A stretch of 19,196 bases of DNA from Selenomonadaceae bacterium (lineage in GTDB: Bacteria; Bacillota; Negativicutes; Selenomonadales; Selenomonadaceae). The stretch covers positions 1 to 19,196 of the forward strand of contig JAFSUE010000164.1 of assembly GCA_017445435.1 (NCBI GenBank). The letters are read 5' to 3'. The translations under genes and the position numbers were made by a program. Within the stretch, counting starts at the first letter, position 1. Every line of letters begins with the position of its first letter. This document shows, piece after piece, positions 6,430-14,832 of the stretch. The notes below the pieces were generated by a model that did no database searches, was not told where the DNA came from, and saw nothing but the letters and a program-made list of their open reading frames with translations.

Positions 6430-7458
6430 TCATTTAAACAAATTTGAAAACTTACGAATGGTATCTTCTTTATGCGGCAAAATTTCAGCGTAATTAATTT
6501 TAATGCCGTGTTGAAGTGCTTGTTCAGGCGTTGGCAAATTATATTTTTCAGGTAAGTCAACGTCCGTCCGTACTGGAACTGTTCCCGCATTAGCAACTTT
6601 TTGCTGTGCCTCTTGGCTTAAAACGTAGTCGACAAATTTTTTCGCCAAGTCAATGTGGTCGGCGTCCTTGAAAATCGCGATTGGACTGGGTACGACTAAA
6701 TTTTCAGGCGGATAAACCATTTGCAAGGGAGCGCCTTTATCAATTTTGCTAGCGGTTATGTAATCGACGCCAAGACAAGCGCTTAATGTACCGTTCGCCG
6801 TATCGTCGACGACGCGTCCTGAACCTTTACTTTTAATCGCGCCGTTAGCATTCAGCCTTTCAAAATATCCCCAGCCAAATTGTTTTTCAAGCAGTGCAAC
6901 GCTCATATAAGCCGTGCCAGAAAGTGCAGGGTCAGCAATTCCGAAAGCGTCCTTGTACGTTGGACTGGTAGCAATTTCTTCCCAAGTTGCAGGCGGCGTA
7001 GAAACTTTGTCAGTGTTTATGACAATGCCAAGAGTACCAAGCCGCGCCGCAGTGAAAGAGCCGTCGTAATCATCGAATGGATTTAAAATTTCATTAAAAA
7101 CCGTCGGCTGATATTTTTCGAGCATACCTTCATCGCGCATTTGGTAGAAGTCAGGAACTTCGCTTGTCCAAATAATATCTGCCATAATGTGACCACTTTG
7201 TCTTTCAGCTTCAAGTTTAGCCATAATTTTGCCAGCGCCCGCCGATTGGTAATCGACTTCGACGCCTGGATTTTGTGCCTTGAAACCTTCGACAATGCCG
7301 CCGATTAACGATTCTTTCATTGAAGTATAAATGACAAGTTTATTAGCGGCAACTTTCCCATTGTTCGGTTTATTTGAGTCAGAGCCGCAACCGCTCATTA
7401 CCATTGACGTTGCTAATAAAGCGAACGCCATAATTAAACCGAAAAATTTTTTCATCAT
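6430..7458 (-). CDS. ABC transporter substrate-binding lipoprotein, iron(III)-binding (FbpA/AfuA) type
   Basis: This 342-residue exported protein has a basic start (MMKKFF), a hydrophobic core and a lipobox-like MSGC, with Cys24 as the likely lipid-modified residue, followed by a Ser/Asn/Lys linker. The mature part begins with KLVIYTSMKESLIGGIVEGF and continues with GVEVDYQSAGAGKIMAKLEAE, ADIIWTSEVPDF and the later FVDYVLSQEAQQKVANAGTVPVR. These are typical of extracellular solute-binding proteins of the ferric iron/spermidine-like cluster (SBP_bac_6). It would deliver a substrate, perhaps ferric iron or an anionic complex, to a permease. No permease or ATPase gene is in the window, so the ligand stays open. 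The start is the first of two tandem ATGs, with AAGAGGTG (7466-7473 complement) 7 bases upstream. murG follows on the same strand and may be co-transcribed. Confidence 0.85.
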   Translation of the reverse strand: MMKKFFGLIMAFALLATSMVMSGCGSDSNKPNNGKVAANKLVIYTSMKESLIGGIVEGFKAQNPGVEVDYQSAGAGKIMAKLEAERQSGHIMADIIWTSEVPDFYQMRDEGMLEKYQPTVFNEILNPFDDYDGSFTAARLGTLGIVINTDKVSTPPATWEEIATSPTYKDAFGIADPALSGTAYMSVALLEKQFGWGYFERLNANGAIKSKGSGRVVDDTANGTLSACLGVDYITASKIDKGAPLQMVYPPENLVVPSPIAIFKDADHIDLAKKFVDYVLSQEAQQKVANAGTVPVRTDVDLPEKYNLPTPEQALQHGIKINYAEILPHKEDTIRKFSNLFK

Positions 7459-7488
7459 AAATTTTCACCTCTTCTATCATATCGAAAA

Positions 7489-7510
7489 TTTTCTTTGCGC
7501 CAAAAGAAAA
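7489..7510. repeat. Degenerate copy of the CTTTTGGCGCAAAAG palindrome
   Basis: TTTTCTTTG, a CGC loop and CAAAAGAAAA form an imperfect hairpin upstream of the substrate-binding protein gene. The right arm matches the right arm of the hairpin at 3905-3919 except for the trailing bases. The surrounding divergent gap (7459-7698) is very AT-rich and otherwise shows only the promoter at 7638. Confidence 0.45.
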
Positions 7511-7637
7511 ATTAGGTTTAAAAAATTTTAAAATAAAAATTTAAATTTTATTAACACGCTCCAAAAATTTATTAATTATTAAAAATTTTACATAAAAGCA
7601 ATTCAAGTGTCAAGCCGCGCCCGCCGTCAAAAAATCC

Positions 7638-7666
7638 TTGCAAAATGTCACGGCTTTAAATATAAT
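7638..7666 (+). promoter_or_regulatory. Near-consensus sigma-A promoter for the kinase-led gene cluster
   Basis: TTGCAA (7638-7643), a 17-base spacer and a perfect TATAAT (7661-7666). Transcription would begin near 7673, leaving a leader of about 26 bases before the ATG at 7699. It is the best promoter in the window and the only obvious one for the plus-strand run that follows. Confidence 0.7.
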
Positions 7667-7698
7667 TTATTTTAACTTTTTAGAAAGAAGCGGAGTAA

Positions 7699-9927
7699 AT
7701 GAACAATCAGCCGCCTATACAAAATCAAACTGGCTACTTCGATAAAAAAAGTAAAGTCGTGACGGCAGTTTCTGCGCTGTTGTTAGTGACGTTTTTAATT
7801 TGTCTGGCGGCTTACGTTACAATTTTTGACGTATTCAAGCCCGAGCCTAAAGTTGAAATCGTCGCTCAAAATAATTTCACAAAAACTTTGCACGTCGTCA
7901 CGGATATTGACTATGAGCCGTACTCCTACGTTGACGCGAATGGCAGTTATTCAGGGCTTGATGTTGAAATGATAAATGAAATTGCTAACCGTCTGCAGAT
8001 GAATTTAGATTTAAAGCTGATGAGTTGGACGGACGCTAAAAAAGCTTTTCGTGACGGTAAAGCCGATATTATTATGAATATGGAGTCTGATTTAATCAGC
8101 AACAATTCAAACTTCATTGCAACGTTACCTACTACGGAGAAACAGTACGTCGTTTACGGCAAGCGCGAAATAACTTCCGTTGCTGAATTGTACGGGCGGC
8201 GCATTGCCTCACTTCACCGAATGTCAGGGCTTGGGCTTGACGACGAAATTGCCTACATTGATTCGTACCACAAAATTTTTGAGGAACTGAAAAGCGGCGA
8301 ATATGAATTTGCTATTTGCCCCATTCAAGTCGGCAATACTTTCCTTGAACGCTTTAAACTTGATGACGTGTTCCCAAGTTACGCCGTCTTGCACGTCTAC
8401 GGTACATTGGCTTTGCACCCTGAAGATACAATGTTAAGAGTTCGCGTCAACGCCGTTTTAATTCAAATGCAACAGGAAGGCGTTTTAGCTGAACTGGATC
8501 AAAAATGGATTAGTCATCGCTATGAAAATATGACGCTCACCCAAATGGTTAAAAATCGCCCTTGGCTCGTCACGCTGATAACCTTTGCTGTATTCTTCCT
8601 GCTGTTACTTTTAATTTACATTTTCCTGCAATATCGCAACTCAAAAACTCAAAAGGCGTATACAATTCGTCTGCAAGAAAATTTGGAGACGATTAACAGT
8701 CAGCAGGAGGAACTTAAAAAGCAACAAGTTGAACTTATCGCCGCTAAAACTCGTGCGGAGGAAGGCAGCAAGGCTAAGTCACAATTCCTTTCCAATATGT
8801 CACACGACATTAGGACGCCGATGAATGCCATTATCGGCTATATAAATTTGGCGAAAAATAAAAATATTACTTTGGACGAAGTGAAAGACTTCCTCAAGAA
8901 AATTGAAACTTCCAGCAACCACTTACTGGCGCTGATTAATGACGTGTTGGAGATGAGCCGAATTGAAAGCGGCAAAATGGAACTTGAACCGATTGACACC
9001 GATTTAGTGACGACGCTTGATGAAGTGCGCGATATGTTCGCAACGCAAATGGAAGGCAAGGAAATTAACTTCACCGTCGACACTTCGCAGGTTAAAGACT
9101 CCTACGTTTTGTGTGATAAAAATCGTTTGAACCGCGTACTTTTAAATTTGCTTAGTAATGCTTACAAGTTCACGCCTAAAGGTGGAAAAATTTCAGTTAA
9201 ACTTTTGCAGATTGGTGACGCCGTCGACAAAGTTGCTGAATATGAATTGCGCGTGAAGGATAGCGGAATTGGTATGACGCCAGAATTTGCCGCGAAAGTT
9301 TTTGAAGCGTTTGAACGTGAAAAAAATTCTACGGTCAGTGGCATTCAAGGTACAGGCTTAGGTATGGCGATAACTAAAAGCATTGTCGATATGATGGGCG
9401 GCAACATTGAAGTCATTACCGCGCCGAATCAAGGCACAGAATTTGTCATAAACGTTAAGTTCACTCTGTCTGATAATGTTCCAGAAAAAATTGCCGCGCA
9501 GGACAATTCAACTGCCGACGAAATTAATTTTGAGGGAATGCGCTTGCTCCTAGTTGATGACATTGAGGTCAACCGCGAAATTGCCACGATGATTTTGGAA
9601 ATGTCAGGCTTTATCGTCGACACGGCGGAAAATGGCAAAGAGGCTGTCGATAAAATTGCGGCGTCGAAGGCTGGCGATTATGCCGTAGTCTTAATGGATA
9701 TTCAAATGCCGATAATGGACGGTTACGCGGCGGCGCGGGCGATTCGTGAATTGGAAGATAAAGACTTGGCGAAAATTCCAATTATCGCTATGACGGCAAA
9801 TGCTTTTAGCGAAGACGTACAGACGGCTAAAGATGCTGGAATGGACGCGCATATTGCAAAGCCGATTGATGTTAATCAAATGATAGAAACTTTAACACAA
9901 TGCGTAATTCGTAATGACTTATCCTAA
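7699..9927 (+). CDS. Membrane hybrid sensor histidine kinase with periplasmic SBP_bac_3-type sensor and C-terminal receiver
   Basis: This 742-residue protein has, in order: a membrane segment (about 20-43); an extracytoplasmic domain of the amino-acid-binding type (about 63-274; TDIDYEPYSYVDANG, YSGLDVEMINEIANRL, GKADIIMNM); a second membrane segment (about 289-311); a coiled-coil linker (320-358); a HisKA domain with phospho-acceptor His369 (NMSHDIRTPMNAI); an ATPase domain (N483/N487, DSGIGM 521-526, GTGLGM 551-556); and a receiver (Asp620/Asp621, phospho-acceptor Asp667 in LMDIQMPIMDGY, Thr699, Lys721). It should sense a small ligand, possibly an amino acid, outside the membrane and relay phosphate to its own receiver. 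No HPt domain is present. The last residues (about 734-740, CVIRNDL) are encoded by a copy of the CATTACG repeat. The ATG start follows GAAGCGGAG closely, and a second hybrid kinase starts 23 bases downstream. Confidence 0.9.
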   Translation: MNNQPPIQNQTGYFDKKSKVVTAVSALLLVTFLICLAAYVTIFDVFKPEPKVEIVAQNNFTKTLHVVTDIDYEPYSYVDANGSYSGLDVEMINEIANRLQMNLDLKLMSWTDAKKAFRDGKADIIMNMESDLISNNSNFIATLPTTEKQYVVYGKREITSVAELYGRRIASLHRMSGLGLDDEIAYIDSYHKIFEELKSGEYEFAICPIQVGNTFLERFKLDDVFPSYAVLHVYGTLALHPEDTMLRVRVNAVLIQMQQEGVLAELDQKWISHRYENMTLTQMVKNRPWLVTLITFAVFFLLLLLIYIFLQYRNSKTQKAYTIRLQENLETINSQQEELKKQQVELIAAKTRAEEGSKAKSQFLSNMSHDIRTPMNAIIGYINLAKNKNITLDEVKDFLKKIETSSNHLLALINDVLEMSRIESGKMELEPIDTDLVTTLDEVRDMFATQMEGKEINFTVDTSQVKDSYVLCDKNRLNRVLLNLLSNAYKFTPKGGKISVKLLQIGDAVDKVAEYELRVKDSGIGMTPEFAAKVFEAFEREKNSTVSGIQGTGLGMAITKSIVDMMGGNIEVITAPNQGTEFVINVKFTLSDNVPEKIAAQDNSTADEINFEGMRLLLVDDIEVNREIATMILEMSGFIVDTAENGKEAVDKIAASKAGDYAVVLMDIQMPIMDGYAAARAIRELEDKDLAKIPIIAMTANAFSEDVQTAKDAGMDAHIAKPIDVNQMIETLTQCVIRNDLS
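9899..9916 (-). repeat. CATTACG-family repeat inside the 3' end of the first kinase gene
   Basis: The 18 bases AATGCGTAATTCGTAATG here are identical to 18073-18090 and are the complement-strand form of the CATTACG array. They are translated as part of the kinase C-terminus just before its stop codon. Confidence 0.75.
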
Positions 9928-9950
9928 AAGCTAAGAAAGGGTGCGTACAG

Positions 9951-12005
9951 GTGCAAGATACAATTTTTACAGATGAAGAAATAGATAATTTTGCTACAAC
10001 ACTAACTGTCGATAAATTAACTAAAAGAATGCCTGGCGGCTTTTTCATTTATCGCGCTTACGGCGACGAAGAAATTTTGTACGCCAACGACTTTTTAATA
10101 GAAATTTTCGGCTGTAAAAATTTGGACGAGTTCAAGCAACTGACTGGCTACACTTTCAAAGGTATGGTTCACCCCGACGATTTGGACCGCGTCGAAGATT
10201 CCATCGCCCGACAAATTGCCATTGATGAAAGAAATATTGACTACGTCGAATACCGAATTAAGCGCAAAGACGGCACTATACATTGGCTTGACGATTATGG
10301 ACGCCTTGTCCACACCAAAAATTACGGCGACGTTTTTTATGTTTTTGTTCGTGACATAACTAGCGAACACGAATCCCGCGCAGAAAATAGCCGCCGCGCT
10401 AAAGTTATCGACGGTCTTAGTATCGGCTTTACTTCAATTTATCTGCTCAATCTTGACACGGGCATTATGCGACCTTACAAATTGCGTACCGACCATTTCA
10501 AAAAAATTGTTGAAGATTTAAACCTTGATATTAAAAACGCGCCCTTCAATGTTGTTATGGCTGAATACGCTGATCGTTTCGTCATAAAAAAAGATCAATC
10601 TTTCTACCTTAAAGAAACTTCGCTTGAAAGAATTTTGCACCGCATACAGGACGATGAAACGTACACTTTTCATTACAGATGCTACGACAAAGACGGCAAA
10701 ACTACGCACATGGAAGTTTCTGTCGTCAAAGTGGCGGACGAATCTTTAAACCACCACGTTATAATGAGTTATCGCGACATCACAGAACATATTCAAAGTG
10801 TCAGAAAAGAATTGACTGAAAAGCTGAATATTGAAATGGCGTTGGAACGTGAAAAGCACGCTAACGAAGTCAAGGCGTCATTCCTTTTCAGTATGTCCCA
10901 TGATATTCGGACGCCGATGAATGCGATAATGGGATTTACCGCGCTTGCACAACGTCACTTCGACGAGCCAGAAGTTGTAAAAAATTATCTTGAAAAAATT
11001 GACGAATCAAACCACCATTTACTTGATTTGATTGACGATTTGCTTGAGATGAGCAAGATTGACTACGGGCAGACGGAAATTAAGCTTGAGGCTTGCGACT
11101 TACAGCGGCAACTGCAAATTGTCATGGATATGTTCAGAATTCAAGCGGAAGAAAAAGCAATTCACATTGAAACAGATTTTAATTTGCCAGAGCAAGAAGT
11201 TTACGTCGATTCGCTTAGATTTCGCCGCGTGATGAGTAACCTTTTAAGTAACGCCGTGAAGTTTACGCCGAATGACGGCACGATAAAAATTTCTGCTAAA
11301 CAAAAGCGCGTTTCCGATTCAGGATTTGCGCGTTACGAATTTTCCGTGAAAGATAACGGCGTAGGTATGACGGAAGATTTTATGAAAAAAATGTTTGACG
11401 CCTTTGAACGTGAAAGCACGTCGACGCAGACGGGCTATCTTGGCACGGGATTAGGGCTTACCATTACGAAAAAGTTGTTGAACATAATGGGCGGTTCAAT
11501 CACCGTTGACAGTAAAAAGAATGAAGGCTCAACCTTTACCGTCAACTTGCCGCTTAAGCTGGTGCAGTCAAATAAAAAAGATGAACTGCCGATTGTTCGC
11601 GAATACAAGGCAACTGGCAAGTACAGAATTTTGCTAGTTGAAGATATTGACGTTAATAGAATGTTGGCTGAAACGATTTTGACGGAGAGCGGCTTTTTAG
11701 TTGAATCAGTTCCCGACGGTTGCGACGCCGTCGAAGCGATTAAAAGTCGACCGCCGCGTTACTACGATTTAGTTTTAATGGATATTCAAATGCCTGTTAT
11801 GAACGGTTACGAAGCAACGCGAGCGATTAGAGCGTTGGGGCGTGAAGATACTTCAACTTTGCCGATTATCGCGTTGAGTGCAAATGCCCGCGAACAAGAT
11901 AAACGGATGAGTATGGATAGCGGTATGGATTCACACGTTGCTAAACCTTTCGACATTGCACATTTAATTTCTACCGTTAATGACCATGTCACGAAGAAAA
12001 TTTAA
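9951..12005 (+). CDS. Cytoplasmic PAS-domain hybrid sensor histidine kinase with C-terminal receiver
   Basis: This 684-residue protein has no membrane segment. An N-terminal PAS domain of the PAS_3 type (about 28-140) shows ILYANDFLIEIFG, MVHPDDLDRV, YRIKRKDGTIHWLDDYG and a closing VFVRDITSEH. A second, weaker PAS-like region (about 155-280) ends with MSYRDITEH. Then follow HisKA with His317 (SMSHDIRTPMNAIMG), the ATPase domain (N430/N434, DNGVGM 468-473, GTGLGL 498-503) and a receiver (Glu564/Asp565, Asp611 in LMDIQMPVMNGY, Ser643 in place of the usual Thr, Lys665). It presumably senses an internal or cofactor-borne signal. The GTG start has AGAAAGGG (9934-9941) 9 bases upstream. From HisKA onward it resembles the kinase just upstream, so the pair may share partners; their sensor halves differ completely. 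No HPt or output domain is visible. Confidence 0.9.
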   Translation: MQDTIFTDEEIDNFATTLTVDKLTKRMPGGFFIYRAYGDEEILYANDFLIEIFGCKNLDEFKQLTGYTFKGMVHPDDLDRVEDSIARQIAIDERNIDYVEYRIKRKDGTIHWLDDYGRLVHTKNYGDVFYVFVRDITSEHESRAENSRRAKVIDGLSIGFTSIYLLNLDTGIMRPYKLRTDHFKKIVEDLNLDIKNAPFNVVMAEYADRFVIKKDQSFYLKETSLERILHRIQDDETYTFHYRCYDKDGKTTHMEVSVVKVADESLNHHVIMSYRDITEHIQSVRKELTEKLNIEMALEREKHANEVKASFLFSMSHDIRTPMNAIMGFTALAQRHFDEPEVVKNYLEKIDESNHHLLDLIDDLLEMSKIDYGQTEIKLEACDLQRQLQIVMDMFRIQAEEKAIHIETDFNLPEQEVYVDSLRFRRVMSNLLSNAVKFTPNDGTIKISAKQKRVSDSGFARYEFSVKDNGVGMTEDFMKKMFDAFERESTSTQTGYLGTGLGLTITKKLLNIMGGSITVDSKKNEGSTFTVNLPLKLVQSNKKDELPIVREYKATGKYRILLVEDIDVNRMLAETILTESGFLVESVPDGCDAVEAIKSRPPRYYDLVLMDIQMPVMNGYEATRAIRALGREDTSTLPIIALSANAREQDKRMSMDSGMDSHVAKPFDIAHLISTVNDHVTKKI

Positions 12006-12019
12006 GGCGGGAATAGCTT

Positions 12020-12820
12020 ATGCAACAATTTATAGTAGACGCATTTACAGAAAAAATTTTTAGCGGCAACCCTGCGGCAGTTTGCGTCGTAAAAAATTTT
12101 CCAAGTGATGAAATTATGTTGAACATTGCGAAGGAAAATAATTTGTCCGAGACTGCCTTTGCCGTGAAAGAAAAAAATTTTTATAGACTGCGTTGGTTTA
12201 CTCCTGCAAGTGAAATTGATTTTTGCGGACACGCGACGCTTGCAACTGCCTTTGTCATTTTGACGCAGATTGAAAAAAATTCTGATTCAGTCACGTTTGA
12301 AACTTTAAGCGGAAAATTTTTTGTCACGAAAAAAAATGATTTATTTGAAATGAATTTTCCCGCGTACACGTACAAAAAAATTCCAGTCACTGATGAAATG
12401 CTTGACGCGATTGGCGAAAAAATTTTGAACGCGTACTTAAGCCGCGATTTACTTTTAGTGCTTGAAGACGGCGAAAAGGTTAAAACTTTACAGCCGAACT
12501 TTGAAAAGCTGAAAAAACTTGAAGGCGTAGTTCAAGCAGTCACGGCAAAAAGTTCTGATAAAAATTTTGACTGCGTGTCAAGAGTTTTCGCGCCAAAATT
12601 AAAAATTGCTGAAGACCCCGTGACAGGTTCAACGCATTGTATGATAGCGCCGTATTGGGCGGAAAAGTTGCAGAAAAATATTTTGAAATGTTATCAAGCG
12701 TCCGAGCGTGGCGGAACTTTGCATTGCGAAATTGCGGGCGATAGAGTAAAAATTTCTGGAAATGCAGTTTTGTTTGCGAAATCCGAACTAAATATTTTTG
12801 TAGATGAAAAAATTTTTTGA
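12020..12820 (+). CDS. PhzF-family epimerase/isomerase
   Basis: This 266-residue protein has the diaminopimelate-epimerase-like fold of the PhzF family. It shows FIVDAFTEKIFSGNPAAVC (4-22), the catalytic glutamate Glu44 in NLSETAFAV, WFTPASEIDFCGHATLAT (59-76) and EDPVTGSTHCMIAPYW (198-213), where the DPVTGS loop completes the active site. Family members catalyse cofactor-free proton shifts on small acids. PhzF itself acts in phenazine synthesis, but most bacterial homologues are uncharacterised, and nothing here suggests phenazine production. Length is typical. ATG start preceded by GGCGGGA. It begins 14 bases after the second kinase and is followed after 23 bases by hemA, so it is very probably co-transcribed with them. 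Its substrate is unknown. Confidence 0.88.
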   Translation: MQQFIVDAFTEKIFSGNPAAVCVVKNFPSDEIMLNIAKENNLSETAFAVKEKNFYRLRWFTPASEIDFCGHATLATAFVILTQIEKNSDSVTFETLSGKFFVTKKNDLFEMNFPAYTYKKIPVTDEMLDAIGEKILNAYLSRDLLLVLEDGEKVKTLQPNFEKLKKLEGVVQAVTAKSSDKNFDCVSRVFAPKLKIAEDPVTGSTHCMIAPYWAEKLQKNILKCYQASERGGTLHCEIAGDRVKISGNAVLFAKSELNIFVDEKIF

Positions 12821-12843
12821 AAATCAAGATTAAGGAATAGATA

Positions 12844-14091
12844 ATGCAACTTAAAATTTTGGGATTGAACTACAAGACCGCGCCTGTTGAGGTACGCGAA
12901 AAAATTTCCCTAGACAAAGAATCAATTCGGCGTGGACTTGAAAATCTGGACGGCTACGACGAAATTGAAGAGGCAGTCATTTTGTCGACGTGCAACCGTA
13001 CTGAAATTTACGCTGTCACTTCCACAAACTGCGCGGCGAACATAAAAAATTTTATGAACGATTTAACTGGCGGCGGCGTTGAAAATTTTCTGTACGAATA
13101 CGACGGCGAAAATTGCGTACGTCATCTTTTTGAAGTCGGCGCAAGTTTAGATTCGCTGATTATCGGCGAAAGTCAAATTTTATCGCAGGTCAAAGAAGCT
13201 TATTCCATTGCAAAAACTGCTGGCGCTACAAGTACCGTATTGAATACACTTTTTAATAAAGCCATTGCCGTAGGAAAGCTTGTCCGTACTGAAACGCGCA
13301 TTGCCTATAGTTCCGTGTCGATAAGTTCAGCCGCCGTCGACCTTGCCGCGAAAAAGTTGGGCGGGCTTAAAAATCGTAGCGCTTTAATCTTTGGCGCTGG
13401 TAAAATGGCTCAACTTACGGCACAACATTTAAAAGCCCGTGACATTGAAAAAATTTTCGTAGCCAATCGCCATTACTCCCGCGCAGTTGAAATGGCTGAA
13501 AAGTTTAACGCTCAAGCCGTAGCGTGGGAAGATGCCATGACTGCCGCTGATAACGTCGATATAATAATTACTTCGACTGGCGCTCCGCATTACGTCGTTA
13601 AAACTTGGCAAACTCAACAGCTGATGACGCGCAGACAAGGGCGCGAAATTTTTTTTGTCGATATTGCTGTACCGCGTGACGTTGACCCTGACGTTGCCAA
13701 AATTAGCGGCGTCACTCTGTACAACATTGATGACTTAGAATCCGTCGTCGAATCGCACATAAAATTTCGGCAAGAGGAGGCGAAGTCTGCGCGGAAAATT
13801 GTTGACGCTAACGTTGCCGCGATTATGGAACGGTTCAAATATTTAAAATTCCGTCCGCTTATGGCTAACTTGTCACAACACGCTGAAAATATTCGTGCTA
13901 GGGAAGTTCGCCGCGTGGCAAATAAACTTCCTAATCTTAGCGACGATGAAAGAAAAGTTATCGACCAAATGTCAAAAATGATTGTACGCAAACTTTTGCG
14001 AATGCCGATGATGAGGTTAAATGCGTCTGTTGGTACGAATGACGAAAAATTTTTTGCCGACGCAATGAAAGCGCTTTTACTGGAAAAATAA
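12844..14091 (+). CDS. hemA: Glutamyl-tRNA reductase HemA
   Basis: HemA reduces glutamyl-tRNA(Glu) with NADPH to glutamate-1-semialdehyde, the first committed step of tetrapyrrole synthesis by the C5 route. The 415-residue protein has the catalytic domain (ILGLNYKTAPVEVREKISL at 5-23; nucleophile Cys50 in STCNRTEIY; HLFEVGASLDSLIIGESQIL with His94), the NADPH domain (LIFGAGKMAQLTAQHL, 181-196) and a C-terminal helical dimerisation region (about 310-415). Length is slightly below the common 420-450 but complete. ATG start with AAGGAA (12832-12837) 6 bases upstream. In many Bacillota hemA leads a hemACDBL cluster. Here it is followed by upp, so the remaining pathway genes must be elsewhere. Tetrapyrrole products may include siroheme, cobamides or heme; the window does not say which. 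Confidence 0.97.
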   Translation: MQLKILGLNYKTAPVEVREKISLDKESIRRGLENLDGYDEIEEAVILSTCNRTEIYAVTSTNCAANIKNFMNDLTGGGVENFLYEYDGENCVRHLFEVGASLDSLIIGESQILSQVKEAYSIAKTAGATSTVLNTLFNKAIAVGKLVRTETRIAYSSVSISSAAVDLAAKKLGGLKNRSALIFGAGKMAQLTAQHLKARDIEKIFVANRHYSRAVEMAEKFNAQAVAWEDAMTAADNVDIIITSTGAPHYVVKTWQTQQLMTRRQGREIFFVDIAVPRDVDPDVAKISGVTLYNIDDLESVVESHIKFRQEEAKSARKIVDANVAAIMERFKYLKFRPLMANLSQHAENIRAREVRRVANKLPNLSDDERKVIDQMSKMIVRKLLRMPMMRLNASVGTNDEKFFADAMKALLLEK

Positions 14092-14102
14092 ATTATAAAA
14101 AT

Positions 14103-14120
14103 CATTACGCATTACGCATT
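14103..14120 (+). repeat. CATTACG heptamer array between hemA and upp
   Basis: CATTACGCATTACGCATT, two full units and a partial one, identical to 1671-1688. It ends inside an in-frame TTG that could be mistaken for the upp start. Confidence 0.85.
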
Positions 14121-14135
14121 GAAAAAAATTTTGGC

Positions 14136-14141
14136 AAAGGA
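14136..14141 (+). promoter_or_regulatory. Ribosome binding site deciding the upp start
   Basis: AAAGGA lies 10 bases before TTG at 14152. The alternative upstream TTG at 14119 overlaps the heptamer array and has no purine-rich site before it. Confidence 0.6.
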
Positions 14142-14151
14142 CGTGACATTA

Positions 14152-14775
14152 TTGGTAACAGTGCTTGACAATCCAATAATCGCCCATAAATTAGCGCAAC
14201 TTCGCGATAAGCGTACACCATCAGGAATTTTCCGCGCACTTGTCGAAGAAATTGCAATGCTTATGGTTTATGAAGTCGGGCGCGAATTTGAATCGTACGA
14301 AGTAGAAATAGAAACGCCGTTGACTTCTTGCCGCGTAAAAATTTTGTACGAAGAAAATTTTGTCGTCGTGCCGATACTCCGCGCAGGTTTAGGAATGTCA
14401 AGCGGCGTATTAAAAATTTTGCCAAATGCGTCAGTTGGACACATTGGACTTTATCGCGACGAAAAAACTTTTCAGCCCGTCGAATATTATAGTAAAATGC
14501 CGCCGAATCTAGGCGAAAAAATTTTACTGGTGACAGATCCAATGTTAGCGACGGGCGGAAGTGCTGTTGCCGCGTTGCAAATGCTTAAAGATAAAGGCGC
14601 ACGGAAAATTTTTTTTATGTGCATTGTAGCCGCACCACAAGGTATTGAAAAAGTTTCTGCCGCTCATCCCGACGTACCGATTTATACTGCGGCGATTGAC
14701 GACGGCTTAAACGAAAATTGTTACATACTACCTGGATTAGGCGACGCTGGCGACAGAATTTTTTCCACTTTGTAA
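14152..14775 (+). CDS. upp: Uracil phosphoribosyltransferase Upp
   Basis: Upp converts uracil and PRPP to UMP in pyrimidine salvage. From TTG at 14152 the protein has 207 residues, matching the roughly 208 of E. coli Upp, with the start TVLDNPIIAHKLAQLRDK aligning with the known N-terminus. Motifs are FRALVEEIAMLMVYEV, VVVPILRAGLGMSSGVL, the PRPP loop VTDPMLATGGSAVAAL and the uracil-binding end YTAAIDDGLNENCYILPGLG followed by DAGDRIF. The reading frame stays open upstream to TTG at 14119, which would add 11 residues. That start lies in the CATTACG repeat and lacks a ribosome binding site, so the shorter form is preferred. The gene sits between hemA and carB on the same strand, giving a pyrimidine pair with carB. 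Confidence 0.93.
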   Translation: MVTVLDNPIIAHKLAQLRDKRTPSGIFRALVEEIAMLMVYEVGREFESYEVEIETPLTSCRVKILYEENFVVVPILRAGLGMSSGVLKILPNASVGHIGLYRDEKTFQPVEYYSKMPPNLGEKILLVTDPMLATGGSAVAALQMLKDKGARKIFFMCIVAAPQGIEKVSAAHPDVPIYTAAIDDGLNENCYILPGLGDAGDRIFSTL

Positions 14776-14781
14776 ATTTAT

Positions 14782-14813
14782 CATTACGCATTGCGCATTC
14801 CTAATTACGCATT
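14782..14813 (+). repeat. CATTACG/CCTAATT-type heptamer array between upp and carB
   Basis: CATTACG, CATTGCG, CATT, CCTAATT and ACGCATT: the same order of motifs as at 1671-1702, with a few base changes. It ends 5 bases before the carB ribosome binding site, the same placement as upstream of the SHMT-like gene. Confidence 0.85.
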
Positions 14814-14818
14814 AAAAA

Positions 14819-14825
14819 GGGGAGG
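14819..14825 (+). promoter_or_regulatory. Ribosome binding site deciding the carB start
   Basis: GGGGAGG lies 7 bases before TTG at 14833. The earlier in-frame TTG at 14791 is inside the heptamer array and has no such site. Confidence 0.75.
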
Positions 14826-14832
14826 TTTAAAC

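Noticed and set aside
12020..12820. Phenazine biosynthesis cluster suggested by the PhzF homologue
   Set aside because: No other phenazine genes are present, and PhzF-family proteins are widespread with unrelated or unknown roles.
13614..14105. 163-codon open frame on the minus strand across hemA
   Set aside because: It is antisense to the well-supported hemA, has low-complexity Ser/Phe/Ile-rich composition and no family resemblance; a shadow of the real gene.
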